Below the pieces are notes generated by a model. That model was not told where the DNA came from and searched no databases. It saw only the letters and a list, made by a program, of their open reading frames with translations. A stretch of DNA of 64,000 bases from Termitomyces sp. T153. Lineage: Eukaryota; Basidiomycota; Agaricomycetes; Agaricales; Lyophyllaceae. Within the stretch, counting starts at the first letter, position 1; each line of letters opens with the position of its first letter. The stretch lies in the NCBI GenBank assembly GCA_018296165.2, contig JACKQL020000048.1:248001-312000 (forward strand). The letters run 5' to 3'. A program made the translations under genes and the position numbers. Of the stretch, positions 34,243 through 45,473 are shown one piece after another.

Positions 34243-35456
34243 TGAATAAAGCTGAGTACATTGTGGGGAATTTTCAGTTGCAAGATGAAGTTGATGTCAT
34301 TGTGGAAGATTGGCACAGAGTTGGTCCAACCCATAGGTAGTGTCACCAAATGCAAGGCACCAAAGGGGGTCTGGAATGTCATTAGGTCATGAGAGAAGGG
34401 GTGTATCAAGCACTTGTTGTAGCCAACATAGAGATTGAGGGTAGTGCCACAAATACATCCAACAAAAGATTCAGCTACATGATCTTGGAATGGCAGGACT
34501 CTAGAGTGACAAATGGTCACTCAGTTCAGTGCCTCTAGACTGTGCACAAGTCAGAGCTTACTGCTCTTCTTGAGAACACAGAACCAGTGCAAGCAAGAAG
34601 CTGAGTTGGAGAGTTCATAGATGCCAGCATTGATCTTGTCACATATGATCTTGCAGACTTCTTTTTCAAGACCAGGTGAGATAGGGCAATTGTACTGGAC
34701 CCAAGGGACATGTGGCACTGTTGGTATGCATACAGGTGAAAAGAAGTCAGGGCACAGGCTACCACATTTGGAGTTGTCCCAAGCAAATGCTTGATTTTGC
34801 TTAGCAACAAAGTTGATCAATACATTGAGTTGATTGCTAATGAGAAAGCCAGTGTCATGGTCACTAACAAATGTTGCTTTGTGCTGATTGGTAAATTGTT
34901 CTGTTGGTACAAAAGAAGGTGGATTGAGATCAAGTATCAGCATGATTGCTAGGGGGTCACCAACAATTTTGTGCTCAATACAGAAGTCTTTTGAAACTTG
35001 GCTAGCTATGGGTTTGGTCCTCAAGGTGACATTGTACTTCTTTTTAACCTGGATGCCTTTACATTTAGTATCATTAGCAACAAAAACAGCAGGGAAGGGG
35101 TAATGAATAAAGATTTCTGTAGCAACATCTGTAGTGGAAGAGTGGGGAATTGTGGTAGTAAGAACAAGGATTTGGTGATCAGAAGTGTCTGTGGAGATAA
35201 CATAGGAATCAGTAGGTACAGGTTCAGAAAGAGAAGGGGTGGTAGCATATAGATAGGCAAGAAAAGGGCTTTGTAGATTTTCTGTAAGTAGATTGTCTGT
35301 AGGTAGAACATCATTGTCAAATTCAGCATGAGAAAAAAAGGAAACTTGTCCAGTCTGGTACTTATATTCAATTGCTAGTGCCAGGTTGCTAGTGCTGTTG
35401 CTAATTGTGGTGGAGGCAGTGGAGACATTGGTGCTGGAGCAACATGTTTTTATCAT
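34243..35456 (-). pseudogene. G2 reverse transcriptase, N-terminal half
   Basis: Minus strand. An N-terminal region (FVAKQNQAFAWDNSKCGSL, ISPGLEKEVCKIICDKI) leads to the fingers (SASCLHWFCVLKKSSKL). One TAA and frame continuation follow, then palm motifs LNLYVGYNKCLIHPFSHD and FQTPFGALHLVTLPMGWTNS. The reading ends at IPHNVLSFI against G1, just before the expected catalytic Asp-Asp. Codon changes such as the VGYN for the usual G-YD indicate decay. Confidence 0.88.
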
Positions 35457-35559
35457 AGCAAAACTGCTGGCAGGGTTGCTTGGGCCTGCCTCTGGGAAAT
35501 CTCAGTATAATGTTCTAAAAGCCAATGTTGGGGTCCATGATTGTTAGTGTTGTTTCTTG

Positions 35560-35840
35560 GTTGCTAAGGGTCTTGACAACATTGCAGGCCAAAACATTCA
35601 AAACATCAAAGAGGCAGCCAAGTAGAATATTGTACACTGGTCATCAAAGGATGTGAATTTGAAGGTGAAATGTAATGTTGCCAATAGTGCAGGGACTGTT
35701 GCATGCTAGGCCTAGCAATTGATCCATGGTGCTGTTAGCACTCTGCATGTTAAGAACAATGCTTGGATTGTAAGTCAAGCATAAACTGCTAGCAAGTTCA
35801 GCCAACATAGAGATAATCTGAGACTCACTATTGACAATGC
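35560..35840 (-). pseudogene. G2 retropepsin remnant
   Basis: Minus strand. The segment with SQIISMLAELASSLCL, VLNMQSANSTMDQLLGLACN and GNITFHFKF corresponds to the single retropepsin of Agaricomycete gypsy elements: flap and following sheet. The expected Asp-Ser-Gly just before SQII is decayed (the DSGSQI equivalent reads poorly). Only one lobe is visible here, in contrast with G1. Confidence 0.7.
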
Positions 35841-36999
35841 ATTCAATTTACTTGCAATTGTCAATTAGCATCATAATACACTGGATGGACTGCACTTCCT
35901 TGGCCCAAGTGAGAAGAATGGGGTCTTGACCTGGGGGTACCAACTCAATGTAAGCCTCAACTGGATTGATGGTGGTAATTGGTGCTAGATCCCCTGGAAT
36001 ACCCTGAGCTGTAACAGTGTTTGAGGACAGACTAAAGGTGGTGTCATTGTAGGCTAAAGTCAGCAGGATTTCTTCAATGGAGGCATCATGTTCAGAAGGT
36101 TTGTCAGCAGTGGCAATGTTGGTTGCTAGATTGCACTTGGGGGTGATTGCATTGCAGAACTAATTGCAAATGTCTGAAGAGAGTGAGCACAATTCACCAA
36201 CCAACACTGTAACCTTGGTCTGGAGAATGCAATCAAAAACTGCCTTAGTCTGCTCAATGTTGTAATCAGGGGCATTGTTCTATAAGCACCATCTTGGCCC
36301 TTGTCAGTGGCAGCAAAATTGCAAGTGTTGGGTGGGACATAGCAATTATGGATAGCAGAGAACAGATGCAATGGAGGCTGAGGGTTGCTGGTGCTAGTGA
36401 CAGGAGCAGAAGTGGCTGGATGGGAGACTGGTTGTGGTGCTTTGTTGGCAGTAGTGGCACTAGGGACAGCAGGAGCAGGATTGGAGGCAACTGGGCTGGA
36501 GCAGGAGGAGCAGGGCAATAACCTTTAGCATGAGGGATCTCTACACTATCAAAGATGTTGGGGCATTGCAAAGCCATCAGTTCCCTCTCTAGCAACTCAA
36601 TGCATTCTTTGTGAGAGAGAGGCCTGGATTTTTGTCTGTAAGGGCAACCTCTGGAAGCTGTGGCTCAATCACACAACTGGCAGAGGGAGATCCAAAGTCT
36701 ATTCAGCATCTACAAGAAGTTCTAGAGGTCTAACTACTCACCTGGCAGATGGAGATCCAAAGAGAACAAGTCTAAGAATTTACAACGCCAGTGTTTGGAA
36801 AATTTACTCTAGAACTTCTGGGAAAAACACTCAGCAACAACCAAATCCAGAGTCCAATCCAAAAGCAGAATCCATTGTAAATGGCCTCAATCTCCAGACT
36901 CCTGGCATGTGACGGTGCACAAATATACCCAAAAGATAGCCCTCAGTTGAGAGTACTTGTGATACAAAGATGGAAGGTCTATAATGAACAGTAGGCACA

Positions 37000-38612
37000 G
37001 ACCAAAGAAAGCAATCCAGGGGTCTGGTAAGAGGCAGTGTGGAAGGGGCAACATTTATCTGAATTATTGACAGAGAACCAGTGCAGCATAAGGGCTGAAC
37101 CTGGGACCAGCAGATAGGGAAAGCAAAGGAGAATGAAGGAAAACCATAAGGAGGGAGAATGGGATGGAGGGAGAATGGGATGTCCCCTGACACTAGCCAA
37201 GTGCAAAACTTCATGGATTAAGGTCTGGTGGAATGCCTGTTCTGCATCCAGGTTTGCATTGCCTGTCAAGTTCCCTGTAGCAAGCTGTCCTGGGTTGCAT
37301 CTGTGCCATTCATTGATGTGCTCCATGTACAAGCACTTGCCCAAGTAGTTGGGAATCATGGCCCTAGATGGCAGCACCACTTTTTCTTCAGCATTGTGAC
37401 AACATTTTCCTTGCTGAATGTATAGTTCCAGCTGGAGGCAACAACCATGAACCATAGTATGTCCAGTTTTGCCACAGAAGTGACATTCATCTGAGAAGGT
37501 ATGAGGATGGTTAGTGGCACCAGCACTGAGCAAGGCTTCCAAGCATTCAAGAGAGCTCATGATGGTGGAAGTAGTGGCAGTGTCAGCATCTGATTTAACA
37601 ACAGGCAGAGGCATAGTGATGGCAGCAGTGGGCACTAAACCAGAACAGGAGATGGTAGACATTGTGGTTGCAATGGATTTGGATGTGCTAGTGTCAGCAC
37701 CCTTCAGTACCTATCTAGCACCCTCAAACACACTCTCAACATTGTAAGGGATGTCAGGATAATGGTCAGGCATGGTGATCTTGAGGCAGCAGACAATTTT
37801 GGACCAAAGTGACATAGGAATGCCCTGCTGAAAGAGGCAACATTGCTCATCCCTGTAGAGCTTGCCATTAGCTGAAAGCCATCTAGCAATATGCTGGAAG
37901 CTGCAATAGTAGTCTGAGAATCTGCTGAGGTTGGAAAGCCACTAGAGAAAGTTTGGTGAACTAGCTGTTTGAGGTTGCTAAGAGTATACCAAGCTGTTTC
38001 ATCAGTGCCAGGGTAGAGTTGCATCACAGCTGCTTTCCATTTGCAATAGGTGTAGCAATGCTTCTCAGCAGCACCAGCAGGAACAAAAGAGATGCCAAAT
38101 TTGGGTATGCCAAGTCAGGTTTCTGCCATATTGTATGAGATGTAGCATGCTTTGTACTCCATTTTCTGAGTTTGGTCAGTTATGCCACAGTCACCAAACA
38201 AGTAGTCAAGTTTGCAGAAGTAATCTGCTAGCTTGCAAGGACAGGACTCATCCCACTTAGGGGCAGTAGAGTCATTGCACAGTTGCATGCACACATGGCA
38301 GACTAGATGTTTGTTGTCAGCTATAGCAATTCTTGGTTTTAATGTGGGAAGAGGAGAAGGTGAAGGTGGTATTGAATAGATTTCTGGGAAGAAAGTGAGT
38401 GAGTCAAGAGGTGTTAGTGGCAAGAGTGGGGGGAGAAAGCTGAGTATGTGGCCTCCTGGAAAGAAGTTGTTCATTTCATCAATAAACAGAGAGTTATATG
38501 TGGTGCTAAGTTTGTTGGCAAGGTTGTGCAGTGCTGGAGTCAGTGGGGATGGTGGCAGGGTCAAAAGGTCAATGAGTAGGTTAAACTGACAAGGTGCTGG
38601 AGTGGAATGCAA
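37000..38612 (-). pseudogene. G2 gag, decayed
   Basis: Minus strand, ATG 38612. An N-terminal Pro-rich part precedes the capsid-like gag domain: KLDYLFGDCGITDQTQKMEYKA, then YCKWKAAVMQLYPGTDETAWYTLSNL after one stop. A CX2CX4HX4C knuckle (CHFCGKTGHTMVHGC) at about 37500-37450 follows, then a tail ending near 37000. One TGA near 38115 and frameshifts separate these. Between about 36900 and 35850 the linker to protease is Pro/Ala-rich and has no recognised domain. Confidence 0.8.
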
Positions 38613-39514
38613 GCAACGAAAAGCTTGTGTGTGGGTTTCTGATAGAATCTTGCTCTTAACTTACCCTTGCAGTGGGCTCCACAATGATAATTTTTGTTGC
38701 TGCCTGGCTGCTATGCAGAGAACACAACAACTAGCATTTTTACAATGAGAGTATAAACAGACTATAGAAAATGAGGGTGCAAGTTGAGCTAGGTCCCAGA
38801 AAGCCTGCAAGATACAAGAGAGGCACTAGGTTGCTAGCACAAAGTTGATAGATATAGATGGCAATAGCAAATAGGGAAGGGGAAAACTCCATGGGTAAAC
38901 CCAATTAGAGTAGAACTAAGGTTGCTAGATGAAGGGGCACTAGCAGAATAATGCCAAAGGCTGGTGCTAGGAGTAACAAAGAAGGCATCAGCCACAGGGG
39001 ACAATAACACAACAAAATAAAATTAGCCTTGGCATAATAGTACTCTAAGGTGGTACTGGCTGAGCAAAACAATGAGGCTACTAACCCAATAGAGAGAAAG
39101 TGCTAGAGCAAAAGAAGAGGCTTTAGAATTGCTAGACTTAGATCTGAAGTCTGGGGCTAATAACAACATGTGATATTTTGAACTATAGTGAAATCCAACA
39201 CCTGGAATGATAGCCAGTATGCTGGTTGCTAGAGTGGTGCATACTAAGAAAATAAGTTCAAATCAAGAAATAATGAAACCATAGCAATAATAACAGAACA
39301 GGAAGTATTATCAGGGACTTTGCTAGGAGGGCTGCAGAAGTTGCTACAGGAAAGTTGGTCAGTGGGTGAGGGCCTAGACCACACATAATGAAGTCATGTG
39401 GCCATTGCATCACATAGAAACTGAAACATCTGGAAGTCACCAAAAACATAGGAAAAGAAGGAAATCTGTACACAGCAAGAATAAGGTCTTATCACCATCT
39501 CTGGCACAATTTAG
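38613..39514. other. Unassigned CpG-poor stretch right of G2 gag
   Basis: Expected location of the G2 5' leader and LTR on the minus strand. It carries repeated GTTGCTAG-type words as does the rest of G2, but no boundary or LTR partner was found. Confidence 0.4.
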
Positions 39515-40205
39515 ATGAAGATGATTGTACCTTATGCTCATTCCAAAAGCAGAGTTGTTGAGAGATCAATTTGCACTGTCTTCAACAGAGTCCAATGCCT
39601 GCTTGCTGACAGTGGACTACCAAAGAGCTTGTGGGCTGAGGAAACTTCTACCATTATCCACACCAAAATCTCCTGCCATCAGCTCAGCACTCTGAAATTG
39701 TACCAGAGGAGAAATGAATGGGGAGGAAGGAGAATGTGGGCCATTTATGTCCATTTGAATGTGTTGGATATGCCAGAGTCTCCAAGGAGCTCATCAAATC
39801 TAAACTCAACCCTCAATTAGTCAAATACATCATGATTGGATACTCAAGCCACAGCTACCAACTACACAACAAAGTCATCATCACCAGCAGAAACATTATT
39901 TTTGAAGAAGGTATTGGTCACCAAACCTTGGTTATCCTGAGGACAACAACTTGATCTTTACCACTCAGATGTCTACCAACACAGCTACTTCCACTATTCC
40001 TTGCTCCAGACAACAGATTGCACTGAGAATATGCATGACTAATGGTCCCCTCCATGCCAAACCTGCAACCACTCCTGTGCTGATGTTCATACTACAACCT
40101 GAGGCTGTTCCTGTGTTGCAATGATCATCACAAACTATGCATCCTACCTGTCCTATCCTTAAAGCTTGGAAATCCCTTGGCCTGCAAGCAGCAAAGTATG
40201 CTGGA
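39515..40205 (+). pseudogene. Ty1/copia integrase C-terminal fragment
   Basis: Segments VVERSICTVFNRVQCLLADSGLPKSLWAE and, one frame away, VGYARVSKELIKSKLNPQLVKYIMIGYSSHSYQLHN with NIIFEE. They correspond to the end of the copia integrase core and its C-terminal domain. Sequence up to about 40205 looks like the following linker. Neither gag nor RT is attached. CpG-poor. Confidence 0.75.
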
Positions 40206-40209
40206 AAGA

Positions 40210-40546
40210 GATGAGGTTTGAGGTTGGGTCTGGGACTCAGCATTGAGTTGATGAAATACAAAGACCTGACCAAACATAGTGAGGTTGGGTCTGGGACTCA
40301 GCATTGAGTTGATGAAATACAAAGACCTGACTGAATGTAGTGATGTTGAGTCTGGGACTCAGCATTGAGTTGATGAAATACAAAGACCTGACTGAATGTA
40401 GTGATGTTGAGTCTGGGACTCAGCATTGAGTTGATGAAATACAAAGACCTAACCAAATGTAGTGAGGTTGGATCTGGATTTCAGCATTGAGTTTGAAATA
40501 CAAGGACCTAACCAAATGAAGTGAGTTTGGGTCTGGAATGAAGCAA
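40210..40546 (+). repeat. Helitron subterminal minisatellite, about 60-base units
   Basis: Five to six units with core GAGGTTGGGTCTGGGAC followed by a CAGCATTGAGTTGATGAAATA segment. It directly precedes the terminal hairpin at 40547-40584. Confidence 0.9.
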
Positions 40547-40584
40547 GAGCTACAGGCCCATGCCTTCGGCACAGACCGTAGCTC
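40547..40584 (+). repeat. Helitron-family terminal hairpin
   Basis: Arms GAGCTACAGG and CCGTAGCTC with an inner GCC/GGC stem; same structure as at 11178, 42009 and 48061. The sequence right after it (TATCTATATACTATGCGAC) may be the 5' end of the next unit. Confidence 0.8.
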
Positions 40585-41379
40585 GTTATCTATATACTAT
40601 GCGACAACCCCTGGAAAAGTGGCTGTGCCTCAATCTTCCAACAACCTGGGAAGATTCCTTATGTAATGCTTATGTAAAATTACATAACTTGGCTGACCTC
40701 TAATTTTCGGCCTTTTCCTTTGGTGTGTGGCAAAGATCAATCATTGCACCAAATCACTCTTTCTTTTGACCTCTCTTTCCAATCTGAAGCATCAACCATT
40801 CTCTCTGCTCTGATACTGTGAGAAGAAGCTTTGATTGGCCTGATAGACTCTACTGACCCTCTTTTGGAGGTTTTTACACTTAACTGGCTATGTATGCTCT
40901 ACTTTTTGTCATCTCCAATCACTGATCATAGCTGATAACCAGATTTTCACTATTGCATCCTTCTTTAGACTTTTTCTGAGCATTGAGTAGCTTTCTCTTC
41001 TTTCAGGTGAGCTTTCTTTTCTTTGCTTAATTGTTCAATGGCTGATTTTGGTGGTTGTTTCTATATTGAAGCTGAATTGGGCTAGGTATACTCCTTTTCT
41101 GAGTGTAACTTTTATGGACTAATCATGGCTGAAATCAGACTTCACTACATTCTTCATTAGGCTCCTTTTCTGAGTGTTCAGTAGCTTTGCAGGTATGCTT
41201 TTTCTATATTTGTCTGAGAACTAATTCAAGTATTATCCATTTTCTTTTCTAAACAGTTATTGGCTTTCTGCTTTTAAGGTAGATCTCTTTCAAACACCAA
41301 ATTGCTAACCTCTGTGAATTTCAGCACCTAATGTATATGGGTTGACAGTGTAGTATAGATATTCTCAGTAGTTCTGGAA

Positions 41380-42008
41380 CTTAGCATTGAGTTTGAAATA
41401 CAAGGACCTAACCAAATAAAATGAGGTTGGATCTGGGACTTAGCATTGAGTAGAATATAATGAAGTGAGGTTGGATCTGGGACTTAGCATTGAGTAGAAT
41501 ATAATGAAGTGAGATTGTGTCTGGGACTTAGCATTGAGTTGACAAAATACAAAGACCTAACCGAATGAAGTGAGGTTGGGTCTGGAACTTAGCATTGAGT
41601 TTGAAATACAAGGACCTAACTGAATGAAGTGAGGTTGGGTCTGGAAATTAGCATTGAGTTTGAAATACAAGGACCTAACCAAACGAAGTGAGGTTGGGTC
41701 TGGGATGAAGCATTAAGTTTGAAATACAAGGACCTAACCGAACAAAGTGAGGTTGGGTCTGGGATGAAGCATTAAGTTTAAATTACAAGGACCTAACCGA
41801 ACAAAGTGAGGTTGGGTCTGGGATGAAGCATTAAGTTTGAATTACAAGGACCTAACCGAACAAAGTGAGGTTGGGTCTGGGATGAAGCATTAAGTTTGAA
41901 TTACAAGGACCTAACCAAACAAAGTGAGGTTGGGTCTGGGATGAAGCATTAAGTTTGAATTACAAGGACCTAACCGAACGAAGTGAGGTTGGGTCTGGGA
42001 TGAAGCAA
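41380..42008 (+). repeat. 59-base minisatellite array of H3
   Basis: About ten tandem units of 59-60 bases with core CGAACAAAGTGAGGTTGGGTC. The last five are nearly identical and the earlier ones more diverged. Each unit holds GACCTAACC and GGTTGGGTC as an imperfect inverted repeat around 11 bases. Confidence 0.92.
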
Positions 42009-42046
42009 GAGCTACAGGCCCGTGCCGAAGGCACGGGGCGTAGCTC
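42009..42046 (+). repeat. Helitron-family terminal hairpin
   Basis: The best preserved copy: outer arms GAGCTAC/GTAGCTC and inner arms CCCGTGCC/GGCACGGG around GAA. It is followed by GTCTATATG, unrelated to the other copies after the first two bases. Confidence 0.85.
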
Positions 42047-42309
42047 GTCTATATGTAAAGTATAAGCTGATGAGTCAGCATGACAATTTGTGACAAAAGT
42101 TTTGAGACACTGGTTTTGCGACCTGTACAACTGGCTTCCTTCCGACACAATCACAAGCATACCTTCTACCACAGTGATACTGGAGTAGGCTAGAGTATAT
42201 ATTATCACACTAACTTCGAAAGTGCAATTGGTCCAATGTACTGTAGATATCTTGTTATTCATGGTTTCAAATTTTTTTTGAAACACTATGGACACGATAG
42301 TACCGAAAA

Positions 42310-42767
42310 GGGGAGATCTAAAGCCCATTAGATATGTTGATGTGGAATATGGAGGAGACCTCGATACTCGCCGATCCACTGGAGAATATGTATTCAGCAT
42401 GGCTGGGGAAGCCGTATCTTGGAGTTCTAAATGACAACCCACCGTCGCACTCTCCACTACTGAGGCCGAGTACATGGCGTTGTCCCGAGGCGCTCAGCAA
42501 GCCATGTGGATGTTTAACTGGCTGCTGGACGTCGACTCGCCCCACAATCTTCCTGCCCTTATTCGTGTTGACAATTCTCCTGCACAGTCCCTTGTTCAAT
42601 ACACTAAAGGACACGCCCGCGCTAAGCACATCGATATTCGGCATCATTATATTCGCGAACGTGTCAAGAGAGGAGATATCGACGTCGTTCCAGCAGACCT
42701 CTTCATCAAGCGGCTTTCTCGATCCTGCCACGAGCATCTTGTCAAGCCGTTGAATCGAAAGCCGTAA
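42310..42767 (+). pseudogene. Ty1/copia RNase H fragment
   Basis: RNase H with YVDVEYGGDLDTRRSTGEYVFSM... split across frames, then TVALSTTEAEYMALS, AMWMFNWLL, and the end ARAKHIDIRHHYIRERVKRGDI. One TGA after WSSK sits where copia elements commonly have Arg (SSK-QPTVALS). Unlike the other copia pieces, this copy is rich in CpG, so it is comparatively young. The upstream RT is missing; decayed Helitron DNA lies to the left. An LTR follows at 42785. Confidence 0.85.
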
Positions 42768-42784
42768 CTTTGAGTCTGGGGGAG

Positions 42785-43055
42785 TGTTTACAAGACGACT
42801 CTCAGCTGTGGCGGCCGCGTTCGGCTATTTCAACTTAATTTCCCTTTTTCATCTCTTTCTCAGTAAAGCTCGATCGTCACCGATTGCGACTATACAGTAC
42901 CTCAGCCACAGTCGTCTGGACGGCCGTATAAAATACCTTCTATATATGGATTTCCTCGGTTCCTTCCGGTGAACTGAGGATATGTCCAGTTTTATCTTAT
43001 TTTTACTTATCGATTACATACTTCTCCTGTAGTACACATACCTAATATTGCTACA
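42785..43055 (+). repeat. Probable 3' LTR of the copia fragment
   Basis: TGTTTACAAGACGAC starts directly after the purine tract GTCTGGGGGAG and the RNase H stop codon. The right edge is uncertain; CTACA at about 43055 or ACACA at about 43037 could be the end. TTCCGGTGAACTGAGG occurs once inside and once just outside (43071), so a partial second copy may abut. Confidence 0.5.
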
Positions 43056-43221
43056 GGTCAACAGAGTTCTTTCCGGTGAACTGAGGTCCACATACTTAAT
43101 ATTGCTACATAATTCCTCTGCCTTGATATTGCTACATAATTCCTCTGCCAATGCGCAATATTCATCATGAGATTGAATTACAGTACATATACATGGGATA
43201 TACCAGCTCGGAGGAAATCCA

Positions 43222-44459
43222 CTACACAATCAATCCTGAAGCGGACTTCAAAGCCGAGATCATATCATTGGACAATTCCATAACAACATCCTGTTCAACG
43301 ATCAGTATTCGAGTCTTCGATCGTTAGTATCACATACCGCTACGCTCGTGATCTTCTGGGTAAGTCCAACACCAACACCAGCCCAAACAATCAGCCTAGA
43401 CGTATCACCGGACGCTACGCTCGCATCAAACCTTGCCAGGCGTTCCCGGACATCAAGCCCTTCTTGCATGTCATAAATGATATTGTTTGTAATCGCTCGT
43501 CCGTCATGTTTCGGGGGCCACCCCATTGTTCTACCAACTTCATCGAAAGCAAGTGAACGTGTTGTCGAATTGAGATTCGCTTTGATCAAAACTTCTTTCT
43601 TTTCGGGTGGGTAAGTGCACTCTGTTGTGAAAAGGAAACGAGTGCCGAGAACAACTCCAGCAGCACCCATTGTGAGAAGGGCCGCAATCTGCGAACCAGT
43701 TGACACACCCCCGGCTGCCACAATTAAGGGGCCATTCGGTATGGCATGCAGTATTGCTTGAAGCAGAGACAGAAGGGGAGGGGCCTCTGAACCACCATGA
43801 CCACCAGCCTCGATTCCTGTATCCAGCGAATGGTGTCAGAAAGAGTAGAGTAAATGCTTGCTACTTCAAGTTACCTTGAGCAACAATCACATCGACCTTC
43901 CATTCGTTGGCAGCTTGCAAAGCACCTTCGACAGAATTGACAATTACGAAAATAATGGTTTTGTGGTCTCTTTTGGCATCGAACGTGCGTACTTGAGCGA
44001 TATACTTTCCAAGGTCCACGCCGAAGGCAAACCAGATAGCTACCGGTTTTTCCTCCAAAATGTTTTCGATGCGTGGATCATCAGAACTTTCAGTTTTGTC
44101 TAAAATCCAGCCAATGAAGCCGATGCCGATTGGGACAGGAGCGTGTTCGGAAATATTAAGCTTGGTCCGAACCGCTTGTAAGTATCCCTTGAGTTCCTGT
44201 GAAGAAGAAAACCCTGGAAACAGTCGTCATCTGGACTCCTTTCGGTAGGCATTGAAAAGCTCACCTGCTCCTATCATGCCGAACGCGGAGGCAGCGGTGA
44301 CTTCACTGGCCAAATCTACGGCGCTCGCGAATGCCATGGGAGCTGATATAATGGGCAGTTTCACGTCTGTATGACTTGGGTTTGGAGGATGTTCTGAAGG
44401 AATTTGTCTACTAGAAAGGACTTACTAAGGAGCTTTGTTAGTGGCGTGTGGATCTCCAT
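43222..44459 (-). CDS. Nitronate monooxygenase (2-nitropropane dioxygenase family)
   Basis: FMN-dependent oxidation of nitronates, including toxic propionate-3-nitronate. Minus-strand exons 44426-44459, 44265-44366, 43875-44213, 43338-43816, 43222-43290 total 1023 bases, 340 residues plus TAG. All four introns are GT-AG. IHTPLTKLLNVKLPIISAPMAFAS is the usual N-terminal FMN-binding segment, so ATG 44459 fits the family; an upstream ATG near 44573 was not used. AGGHGG at about residues 161-166 carries the presumed catalytic His, and AAGGVSTG plus GTRFLFT bind the phosphate. The gene is divergent from the MDR gene at 45474, with a 1-kb shared promoter region. Length is normal for the family. Confidence 0.93.
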
Positions 44460-44760
44460 GTCGAGTTCCTTGGCTGAAGGGAAGGATCAATGAAGCAGTT
44501 GCAATTTATCTGTATCCTGAACTGTGGGAGTTGAAGTTGCGAAGATAACTCGGTCACGTTCGCTTCTGGGCATCAGAGTTCTGTCAATGATTCATCAAAC
44601 GATAACCAGCAACATAAATGAAGCTTCTTTATGATAGGCAGATTACGCTACGGACAATACATTCTGATTTCTGATTGAATTATTGTATGATTGATTAGAT
44701 AGATACCTTTATGAGTAGAAAACATTGAGTGGCAGGCAAACCGGAGAGCGGTTCCGAGTA

Positions 44761-44865
44761 ACTGGTTTTGAATCTGGATTGGACCTTACACAGTCAATGG
44801 GGTCGATCCTTAAACTGGTTTTGAATCTGGATTTGACTTACACAATCAATGGGGTGGATACTTAT
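44761..44865. repeat. Tandem duplication in the divergent promoter region
   Basis: Two adjacent copies of about 53 bases (44761-44813 and 44814-44865), both starting ACTGGTTTTGAATCTGGATT and differing at a handful of positions. It lies about 300 bases upstream of the nitronate monooxygenase start and 610 bases upstream of the MDR start. Confidence 0.9.
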
Positions 44866-45402
44866 TTGTCTCCGACAGAAGATCAGAAACTTGATCAGAG
44901 ATCAGGCAACGTGTGTATCAAAACTTGGCCAAACTTCCTCGCTAAATCGAGAATTTAGAAATACTGATCATCACAATGTCAGAGGCCCGGATGGCAGTCA
45001 TGAAACGATGAACTTCGGTGTCGTATCTGTCCCCATAGGATCTCCAAATGCTTAGCTGCCAACCCAACCCGTGTATGGTACAGCCGTATATGTGTGATCC
45101 GTACTGACATCCTTCCCGTATTTGAAAGAGACCGTAAGGCACGAAGGGCATGTTTAGGCTATGGGTATAAAACAGTATGAAGATGCACAGCTTTGCGACA
45201 AACAGAAATATATCTTTTCTTTGGCATATCAAGTTGAGTTGATGAACTGTTCCGTGGTTTTGGTCAGCGCCATCGATCGTGAATGTTGACAGTTCAGATT
45301 AGTTCAAATGGACATGTGCTGGATATTCCTTCTCACTCGGCACCGATTAGCTGCCGAGGCGGAGTCGATGACAAATCAAAGAGAAAACAGGTCATTCTTT
45401 TC

Positions 45403-45410
45403 TATATAAA
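45403..45410 (+). promoter_or_regulatory. TATA box of the MDR gene
   Basis: TATATAAA, 64 bases upstream of ATG 45474, in CpG-normal DNA with pyrimidine-rich sequence between it and the start codon. Confidence 0.6.
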
Positions 45411-45473
45411 GTAGCTCACCTTGATTCGCACCCATTTCCCTAATATATTCCTTATCAACTGCTCTGTTTTGAA

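Larger units (their letters stand above)
18823..38612 (-). mobile_element. Gypsy element G2, minus strand, interrupted by G1
   Basis: Minus-strand order from high to low coordinates: gag (38612-about 37000), linker, protease (about 35840-35560), reverse transcriptase (35456-34243), then the G1 insertion (34241-23724). RNase H (23723-22266) and integrase (22276-21582) follow. Further left are an LTR of the G1 family (20422-21404) and a plus-strand accessory gene (18823-20405). The flanks of G1 read as the two halves of one pol: RT up to the IPH..L-FI segment on one side, and LLEVHAFLAMVG of the RNase H region on the other. The RT active-site and thumb region between them is missing. The outer LTRs were not identified. 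CpG is nearly absent. Confidence 0.8.
40589..42046 (+). mobile_element. Short non-autonomous Helitron-like unit H3
   Basis: Lies between two terminal hairpins. It begins near TCTATATACTATG and contains no helicase frame. At 41280-41370 it carries the same post-helicase segment as 47725-47780 (TTCAGCACCTAATGTATAT). It then has about ten 59-base units and ends with the hairpin at 42009-42046. The right part is thus a Helitron 3' end; the left boundary is a guess from the TC start. Region 40600-41270 has no recognised gene. Confidence 0.6.

Noticed and set aside
41380..42008. CRISPR-like array of regularly spaced repeats
   Set aside because: The units are head-to-tail 59-base minisatellite copies without unique spacers, in a eukaryotic genome and next to Helitron termini.
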